Shown: positions 58,471-64,000 of the stretch, in pieces | Position numbering within the stretch: the first letter of the stretch is position 1 | Layout: every line of letters starts with the position of its first letter | Assembly (NCBI RefSeq): GCF_000190575.1 | Contig: NC_015164.1 | Location: 186,001 to 250,000, forward strand | Direction: 5' to 3' | From: Phocaeicola salanitronis DSM 18170 | GTDB lineage: Bacteria > Bacteroidota > Bacteroidia > Bacteroidales > Bacteroidaceae | DNA length: 64,000 nucleotides | Notes under the pieces: generated by a model | What the model was told of the DNA's origin: nothing | Database searches by the model: none | What the model saw: the letters and a program-made list of their open reading frames with translations, nothing else | Position numbers and translations under genes: made by a program

Positions 58471-59042
58471 AAGAGATTGAAATGAAAATGCTGGATATGT
58501 CAACCGTGTTGAGGCCGTCTAATTCGTTTGCGCTGGTATTGGAAGAAGTTGGGGATGAGAAACGGAAATTGGCATTGATTATCGGTGCGGCAGAGGCACA
58601 AAGTATCAAAATGGGAGAGTTGAATTATAATCCGCCCCGCCCTTTTACACACGATTTGATGTTGAATGTCATTAAAGCGGGAGGAATACAATGCATGAAG
58701 GGCATCATTTATGAAGTGAGGAACGGCATTTATTACTCCTATTTATATATAAGGAGAGCAGACGGCGAAGTGGAGGTGGTTGATGCGCGTACATCGGATG
58801 TGATAGCATTGTCGTTGCGCGCTGGTTTCCCACTATATGTGTACGAAGATATTTTAGAGCGTGAACAATTGAGGAATATATCGACGGACGGCTCTACTTA
58901 TACGCTTACGGTAAATTCCGTGGATATGGATACGCTGAAAAAGGCGATGGAAGAAGCGGTTGCAGCCGAGGACTATGAACGTGCATCGCAATTGCGGGAC
59001 GAAATCCGTAAGAGGGAAGATGAAGGAAAAGACAATCGTTGA
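58467..59042 (+). CDS. bifunctional nuclease (DUF151) with C-terminal UVR motif
   Basis: The 191-residue protein has the BFN/DUF151 fold (ALVLEEVGDEKRKLALIIGAAEAQSI, RPFTHDLMLNVI, VDARTSDVIALSLRAGFPLYV), and a C-terminal UvrB/UvrC-like motif (LKKAMEEAVAAEDYERASQLRDEIRKRE). Family members have been described as DNases/RNases; the combination with UVR is usual in Bacteroidetes. It overlaps the permease gene by 4 bases and precedes rsmE by 17. Confidence 0.88.
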   Translation: MKEIEMKMLDMSTVLRPSNSFALVLEEVGDEKRKLALIIGAAEAQSIKMGELNYNPPRPFTHDLMLNVIKAGGIQCMKGIIYEVRNGIYYSYLYIRRADGEVEVVDARTSDVIALSLRAGFPLYVYEDILEREQLRNISTDGSTYTLTVNSVDMDTLKKAMEEAVAAEDYERASQLRDEIRKREDEGKDNR

Positions 59043-59059
59043 TTTTAGAATGAACAGGT

Positions 59060-59767
59060 ATGCATACATTTTATACACCGGATATTGCGGTAAAGACTGA
59101 GCTTCCGGAAGAAGAAGCAGCCCATTGTTTGCGCGTATTGCGGCTTACTATGGGGGATGAGGTAGTGCTGACGGATGGGAATGGATTCTTTTATAAAGCC
59201 GTAATCGATTCCATTGCAGGAAAACGTTGCCAGGTGAAGATTGTGGAATCTATCTTTCAGGAGCCGTTATGGAAAGGGCATTTGCATGTGGCGATGGCGC
59301 CCACGAAGAATATAGACCGGACTGAATGGTTTGCGGAGAAGGCGACTGAAATCGGGTTTGATGAACTGACTTTCTTGAATTGCCGTTTTTCGGAACGGAA
59401 GGTAATCAAGACGGAGCGCATCGAAAAGATTGTGGTTTCGGCGGTTAAGCAATCGCTAAAAGCACGGAAGCCAAAGGTAAACGAAATGATTGATTTCGAT
59501 AAATTTGTCAGGCAAGATTTTAAAGGGCAGAAATTTATCGCGCATTGTTATGAAGGGGAGAAGCTTTTGCTAAAGGATGCTTTGGATGTTCGAATGGACG
59601 CGGTTGTATTAATCGGTCCCGAAGGGGACTTTAGCCGGGAAGAGGTCGCATTGGCAGAGTCTTGCGGATTCCGGCCCATCAGTTTGGGAAAATCAAGGTT
59701 GCGTACCGAAACGGCGGCTCTTGTGGCGGTACATCTGATGAATCTGGCACATGTGACGGAAAGCTGA
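59060..59767 (+). CDS. rsmE: 16S rRNA m3U1498 methyltransferase RsmE
   Basis: RsmE methylates U1498 of 16S rRNA using AdoMet. The 235-residue protein has a PUA-like N-terminal domain (EEAAHCLRVLRLTMGDEV) and a SPOUT domain with the knot motifs MAPTKNIDRTEWFAEKATEIG, LIGPEGDFSREEV and SLGKSRLRTETAALVAV. It is close behind the nuclease gene and likely co-transcribed. Confidence 0.94.
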   Translation: MHTFYTPDIAVKTELPEEEAAHCLRVLRLTMGDEVVLTDGNGFFYKAVIDSIAGKRCQVKIVESIFQEPLWKGHLHVAMAPTKNIDRTEWFAEKATEIGFDELTFLNCRFSERKVIKTERIEKIVVSAVKQSLKARKPKVNEMIDFDKFVRQDFKGQKFIAHCYEGEKLLLKDALDVRMDAVVLIGPEGDFSREEVALAESCGFRPISLGKSRLRTETAALVAVHLMNLAHVTES

Positions 59768-59811
59768 TGCAAACAAGTGTAAGATAGAAGCGTTAATGAT
59801 AAAATGAGATT

Positions 59812-61353
59812 ATGATGGACAATAAAATAATAAGGTGGATAGGTTGGATGGGATGTGTGCTGTTGCTGGCTTCATGCAAAAGCGGAGATGAATACGAAGC
59901 GGCTTTACCCCGGGATGCTGCTTTGGTGGTTTCGTTTAATCCGGTATCCATCGTTGAGAAGAGCGGTTTGTCGGGCGAGGAAGGAAAAGCAAAAGTGCAA
60001 CGCTTGGGGGATGCGTTAAAGAGCGGCATGCAAGGCTCCGGACAACTGGTGGATAAGGTAATGGAAAATCCATCAGAAAGTGGCATTGATTTTCGGAAGA
60101 AAGTCTATTTATTTGTAGAATCCCAGTCGGTTTCCGCCGGTGTGTTGGCACGGGTGTCCGATGCGGGCAAACTGGAATCCTTGCTCGAAGTATTGGGCAA
60201 ACAGCAGATTTGTGATGTTTTGACCCAAGAGGAAGGATATACGTGGACAACTATGGGAAATTGGCTGGTGGCGTATACCTCGGATGCTTTATTGGTGTTG
60301 GCAGACCCTAACGGAGGCGTTCCTCAAGACTTGTGCCATACGGCCTCGATGTTGCTCCGCCAGAAGAAAGCGGATGGGTATTGTGCTACATCAGATTTTG
60401 AGAAGATAAAAGCCGGGAAGGGGGATATTGTGGCATTGACCTCATTGGACATGCTTCCGGGGCAATACGTAAGTCCTGTTTTGATGGGAGCTTCCGGTGG
60501 GTTGGAACTGAAAGATATTAAAACATTGGCAGATGTGACTTTTTCGCAAGGCAAGATGCGTATTGATTTCACCAACTTGACTACTGGTCAAGTCATGAAG
60601 CAACTGCAGGAAAAGCAGGCTCAGGCTTTTGGAAAGATAGAGGGGACATATTTGGATAAATTTCCTGCCAATACCGGCTTCTGGATGTCCATGCATATAG
60701 ACGGGAAGAAAATCTATGAGATCTTATGCAAGCATCCTTTGCTGAACAGCCAGCTGGAAAACTCGATGATGCCTATTGATTTTGAGTCGGTGTTGGGTTC
60801 AATGAAGGGGGATATGGCGGTAGCCGGAAATCCTGTATCGGGTAAATTTATTGCTTATGCGGACGTTACCGATGACCGTTTCTTGCAGACGTTTGAAAAC
60901 CTGAAGCCGTTGTTGGCATTGACAGGCGGACGGATGCAGCTTGTCAGCCGCGGTGCTACGGGTTATGAGTTCCGTGTGTCGGACGGGAGCATGTTAGGGG
61001 TACGTCCCGGATATCAGGTGTGGTGGTTCGGTGTTTCGAACGGACGCTTTTATGTGACGAATCAAGTTGACTGGATAGATGCTTTTGTCCCGGGGCAGAC
61101 ATTGCGTGATTGTCCATGGGGAAAACAGGTGGAAGGCAATTTGCTATATTGGGGAATGAATTTGGAATCTGCCGTAGAAGAAGCAGGGCAAACTTATGGA
61201 GCGCTATCGGAATGGAAGCAGGCTTTGGGCTTTTTGCAGGGACTGGATTATTTGACGTTTGTCATGGAGGACATGAATAAGTCCCGTTTGGAATTAGTGA
61301 TGAAAGATTCAGATCGGAATATTCTTCAGTCTTTATTGGGTGCAATCAATTAA
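59812..61353 (+). CDS. DUF4836-like lipoprotein
   Basis: The 513-residue protein has a lipobox ending at Cys22 (VLLLASC) and no catalytic motif that can be named. The N-terminal phrase ALPRDAALVVSFNPVSIVEKSG and the middle repeats (KVYLFVESQSVSAGVLARVSDAGKLESLLEVL) fit the Bacteroidetes DUF4836 family. It likely sits on the periplasmic face of a membrane. It is 10 bases upstream of an ABC transporter gene, which suggests the lipoprotein works with that transporter, though the function is unknown. Confidence 0.72.
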   Translation: MMDNKIIRWIGWMGCVLLLASCKSGDEYEAALPRDAALVVSFNPVSIVEKSGLSGEEGKAKVQRLGDALKSGMQGSGQLVDKVMENPSESGIDFRKKVYLFVESQSVSAGVLARVSDAGKLESLLEVLGKQQICDVLTQEEGYTWTTMGNWLVAYTSDALLVLADPNGGVPQDLCHTASMLLRQKKADGYCATSDFEKIKAGKGDIVALTSLDMLPGQYVSPVLMGASGGLELKDIKTLADVTFSQGKMRIDFTNLTTGQVMKQLQEKQAQAFGKIEGTYLDKFPANTGFWMSMHIDGKKIYEILCKHPLLNSQLENSMMPIDFESVLGSMKGDMAVAGNPVSGKFIAYADVTDDRFLQTFENLKPLLALTGGRMQLVSRGATGYEFRVSDGSMLGVRPGYQVWWFGVSNGRFYVTNQVDWIDAFVPGQTLRDCPWGKQVEGNLLYWGMNLESAVEEAGQTYGALSEWKQALGFLQGLDYLTFVMEDMNKSRLELVMKDSDRNILQSLLGAIN

Positions 61354-61363
61354 TACGTAAAGG

Positions 61364-62008
61364 ATGGAAACAATCGAGTTACAACAAACCCTGCCGGAGG
61401 TATTTGCCGGCAGGGATAGGGTTATCTCTGATGTATGGCATCGGGAGATAGCTTTTCAGAAAGGGAAGATTTACCTGCTGGAAGCAGCTTCGGGGACGGG
61501 TAAGTCTTCTCTTTGTAGTTTTATATATGGATATCGGAAGGATTATCAGGGTATTATTTCCTTTGACGGGCAGAATATCCGCAATTTGTCCGTATCCCAA
61601 TGGGTGCATTTGCGGAAAACTTCATTGAGCATGTTGTTTCAGGAACTTCGCTTGTTCGGAGAATTGACGGCATTGGAAAATGTGCGGATGAAGAATGCAT
61701 TGACAGGGTATTGTCAACGGAAACAGATTGACGAATGGTTTCAAAGGTTAGGGATTGATGGGAAAAAAGACCAGAAAGTGGAACGTATGTCTTTTGGCCA
61801 GCAGCAGAGGGTGGCGTTTATCCGTGCATTGTGCCAGCCTTTTGATTTTATTTTCCTTGACGAACCGATAAGCCATTTGGATGATGGAAATAGCCGCATT
61901 ATGGCAGATATACTGAAAGAGGAAGTAAACAAGAGGGGAGTAGGCGTGGTAGTGACTTCTATCGGGAAGCATTTGCCCTTGGAGTATGAGAGGGTATTGA
62001 AGCTTTAG
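61364..62008 (+). CDS. ABC transporter ATP-binding protein
   Basis: The 214-residue ATPase has Walker A LLEAASGTGKSSLCSF, Q-loop MLFQELRLFGELTALEN, signature VERMSFGQQQRVAFIRAL (MSFGQ in place of LSGGQ), Walker B FDFIFLDEPISHLDD. The pattern is that of MacB/LolD-type exporters. The signature variant F-G for G-G is unusual but tolerated. It is followed after 41 bases by its permease. Confidence 0.88.
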   Translation: METIELQQTLPEVFAGRDRVISDVWHREIAFQKGKIYLLEAASGTGKSSLCSFIYGYRKDYQGIISFDGQNIRNLSVSQWVHLRKTSLSMLFQELRLFGELTALENVRMKNALTGYCQRKQIDEWFQRLGIDGKKDQKVERMSFGQQQRVAFIRALCQPFDFIFLDEPISHLDDGNSRIMADILKEEVNKRGVGVVVTSIGKHLPLEYERVLKL

Positions 62009-62049
62009 GTTCCGCAACGCATTTATTAATTATTCATATTCATCGGATT

Positions 62050-63240
62050 ATGGTTTGGAAATTATTGAGGCAGCATCTGAGCGTCTCCCAATTGGCAGGT
62101 TTTTTCTTTGCCAATGTATGCGGTATGGTAATTGTGTTGCTTGCCGTGCAATTTTATCGGGATGTTTTGCCGGTATTTACTCAGGGAGATAGCTTTATGA
62201 AAGGGGATTATGTCATTGTGAGTAAGAAAGTCAGTACATTGGGGACAATTGTGGGCAAACAGTCGGCATTTTCTTCGGGAGATATTCGGGACATTGAGGC
62301 TCAGCCTTTTGTAAAAGGGGTGGGGCGTTTTATCCCTTCTCAGTTTAAGGTGTCTGCCGGTATGGGGTTGCAGGGTATAAAAATGTCGACGGATTTGTTC
62401 TTTGAGGCGGTACCGGACGTATATGTGGACGTAAAATCGGAGAAATGGAACTTTAATCCGAACTCCGGTGAAGTGCCGATTATCATACCTCGTAATTATT
62501 TGAATTTGTATAATTTCGGGTTCGCTCAAAGCCGGAATTTGCCTCAATTGTCCGAGGGGTTGATTGGAATGGTTAGTTTGGATATCCGTATCATGGGCAA
62601 TGGGAAGGTGAAGCAGATGAAGGGGCGTATCGTTGGATTTTCCAATCGGCTCAATACGATTCTGGTTCCCGAAACGTTTATGCGTTGGGCGAATAGCCAT
62701 TATGGTGCGGGAGAAGACGCAAAGCCTTCTCGTCTGATTGTAGAAGTCAATAATCCGGCGGACGAGCGTATCGTTCAGTATTTTCAGCGGAAAGGGTATG
62801 AAATGGAGGGCAATGAACTGGATGCAGGTAAAACGGCTTGGTTCTTGAGGGTGATTATCGGAGTTGTATTGTCGGTCGGCCTGTTGATTAGCGCACTTTC
62901 GTTTTACATTCTGATATTAAGCGTTTATTTGTTGTTGCAAAAGAATATGCGCAAATTGGAAACCTTGTTGTTGATAGGATATAGTCCGGCGCAAATAGCG
63001 CGTCCTTATCAAATACTTACCATTGCATTGAACTTGTTGGTGTTGCTTTTAGGTGTTGGGATTGTGGCGTGCGTGCGTTCTTGGTATGTGCCGGTCCTTT
63101 CTGCTTTGTTCCCTGAAGCGGGTGTGGCTGGGTTGGTTCCTGCGCTGGTTGTGGGAGTCGTAGTTTTTGGGTTTGTATCTGTGCTGAATGTATATATAAT
63201 TCGCCGGAAGGTGAATGCTGTTTGGTTTCGTAAAAAGTAG
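62050..63240 (+). CDS. FtsX-like ABC transporter permease
   Basis: The 396-residue protein has one N-terminal helix (LAGFFFANVCGMVIVLLAVQFY), a periplasmic MacB-PCD-like domain of about 220 residues, and three C-terminal helices (VIIGVVLSVGLLISALSFYIL; ILTIALNLLVLLLGVGIVACV; LVPALVVGVVVFGFVSVLNVY). This topology fits MacB/LolE-type mechanotransmission permeases. Together with the preceding ATPase and lipoprotein it may form a periplasmic lipid or lipoprotein handling system. Confidence 0.86.
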   Translation: MVWKLLRQHLSVSQLAGFFFANVCGMVIVLLAVQFYRDVLPVFTQGDSFMKGDYVIVSKKVSTLGTIVGKQSAFSSGDIRDIEAQPFVKGVGRFIPSQFKVSAGMGLQGIKMSTDLFFEAVPDVYVDVKSEKWNFNPNSGEVPIIIPRNYLNLYNFGFAQSRNLPQLSEGLIGMVSLDIRIMGNGKVKQMKGRIVGFSNRLNTILVPETFMRWANSHYGAGEDAKPSRLIVEVNNPADERIVQYFQRKGYEMEGNELDAGKTAWFLRVIIGVVLSVGLLISALSFYILILSVYLLLQKNMRKLETLLLIGYSPAQIARPYQILTIALNLLVLLLGVGIVACVRSWYVPVLSALFPEAGVAGLVPALVVGVVVFGFVSVLNVYIIRRKVNAVWFRKK

Positions 63241-63245
63241 AGCGT

Positions 63246-63656
63246 ATGGTTAGGCAAGTCGAATTTACATTAAAACCTCGTACGAGAGGGTTTCATTTGA
63301 TAACGCAGGAAGTAATGAGCCATTTGCCGGAGTTGCCCGAAACGGGTCTGTTGCATTTGTTCATTAAACATACGAGTTGTGCATTAAGCATTAATGAGAA
63401 TTATGACCCTAGTGTGCGTAATGACATGGAGCGTATTTATAATAATCTGGTGAAGGAGAATCAGGCTTATTATACGCATGTGGATGAAGGTCCCGATGAT
63501 ATGCCGAGTCATGCCAAATGCAGTCTGACAGGAGTGTCTCTTACCATACCTGTAACGTCCGGACGCTTGAATTTGGGTACATGGCAGGGGATTTATTTAT
63601 GTGAGTTCAGAGATTATGGCGGAGCACGTCGGATTGTGGCCTCAATACTTGGTTAA
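63246..63656 (+). CDS. YjbQ/UPF0047 family protein
   Basis: This 136-residue protein has the UPF0047 signature (LHLFIKHTSCALSINENYDPSVRNDM and HAKCSLTGVSLTIPV, LGTWQGIYLCEFR). Homologues have secondary thiamine-phosphate synthase activity in vitro; the physiological role is unclear. It is 5 bases after the permease stop, so co-transcribed. Confidence 0.9.
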   Translation: MVRQVEFTLKPRTRGFHLITQEVMSHLPELPETGLLHLFIKHTSCALSINENYDPSVRNDMERIYNNLVKENQAYYTHVDEGPDDMPSHAKCSLTGVSLTIPVTSGRLNLGTWQGIYLCEFRDYGGARRIVASILG

Positions 63657-63912
63657 GCCTCTTTGTTTTCGCACACGGAATGTTTTTTGTGTGAATAAAT
63701 GTTTAAAAACGGGCGGTATTGTCTCCCCTTTTTAATATATAGTTTCATGTTCGCTGGAAAAAGTGGTTTTTTTACAAAAAAATGTTAGTTAGGATGACAA
63801 GATAATAAGATATTTATATAAATTTGCGTAGATGATTAATGATACATTGAACCATTAAAATGTGGTTCTGGTAGAAAATAGTTGAATCTATAAAAAATAA
63901 AGAGTAAAGCTT
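63657..63912 (+). promoter_or_regulatory. leader region of the atp genes
   Basis: The 256 bases before atpD are AT-rich. TAAATTTG at 63819-63826 matches the -7 consensus; no TTTG lies at the correct distance. No gene or clear terminator is seen. Confidence 0.35.
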
Positions 63913-64000
63913 ATGTCAAAAATCGTTGGACACATTTCGCAGGTAATCGGTCCGGTGGTCGATGTGTACTTCAAGTTGGATGAAGGGCAGGATGTAGAAC
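63913..64000 (+). CDS. atpD: ATP synthase F1 subunit beta, N-terminal part
   Basis: The last 88 bases encode MSKIVGHISQVIGPVVDVYF and KLDEGQDVE, the conserved N-terminal beta-barrel start of the catalytic F1 subunit. The gene runs off the window. In Bacteroides atpD leads the atp operon, which fits the non-coding leader before it. Confidence 0.93.
   Translation, partial: MSKIVGHISQVIGPVVDVYFKLDEGQDVE

Overview
The window comes from a chromosome of the Bacteroidaceae (Bacteroides/Phocaeicola type). The evidence is a near-canonical starch utilisation (Sus) locus, pyruvate:ferredoxin oxidoreductase, a long SecA with a C-terminal zinc motif, membrane-anchored TPR regulators, Bacteroidetes-type promoters (TTTG, 19-20 bases, TAnnTTTG), and little Shine-Dalgarno signal. 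The species cannot be fixed from the sequence alone. There is no prophage, CRISPR array, rRNA or intact insertion sequence.

Layout. 1-11205: a SusR-like regulator (cut by the window edge) diverges from susA, susB, susC, susD and susE, closed by a strong terminator; susF and susG are not here. Key residues of SusB (three Glu) and SusD (Asp73, Arg81, Trp98, Asn101) are visible at the expected positions. 11218-14860: an antitoxin remnant, a YafQ-type toxin/antitoxin pair, a LysM glucosaminidase, cytidine deaminase and a double GNAT protein. 15172-21485: pyruvate:ferredoxin oxidoreductase, a DUF4143-type ATPase and an unfamiliar ATP-grasp-like protein. 21486-28007: an accessory region with four repeat families packed into about 540 bases, a membrane TPR regulator, a small secreted protein, an outer-membrane barrel, the N-terminal stub of a PqqD-like protein, and a serpin remnant carrying a 192-bp MITE.

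28089-38547: envelope genes. On the minus strand lie coaX, an outer-membrane protein, a TPR protein, lptC, a CBS/HlyC protein and a PpiD-like chaperone. On the plus strand lie an Lnb/DUF4105 protein and a phosphatase-fold protein that has lost catalytic residues. 38646-47226: secA, then a minus-strand run lysS-gpsA-pgi-HAD. 47555-54470: a minus-strand run covering a polyprenol mannosyltransferase, dihydroorotase, a stand-alone MetH reactivation domain, a metallophosphoesterase, PlsC and an acyl-CoA synthetase. 54761-54954: two identical tRNA-Lys(CUU) genes. 55052-64000: an undecaprenyl-phosphate sugar transferase, a 743-base non-coding stretch holding a large compound palindrome, then nucleoside permease, bifunctional nuclease, rsmE, a DUF4836-like lipoprotein, an ABC transporter pair, YjbQ and the start of atpD.

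The most noteworthy items are: tandem repeats between susR and susA that look like operators; a MITE family with exact TTA target duplications, one copy of which splits a serpin remnant and supplies it with an in-frame start; the partly decayed secretion-like cassette at 22220-27203; the degenerate phosphatase-fold protein; and the compound palindrome at 56892-57082.
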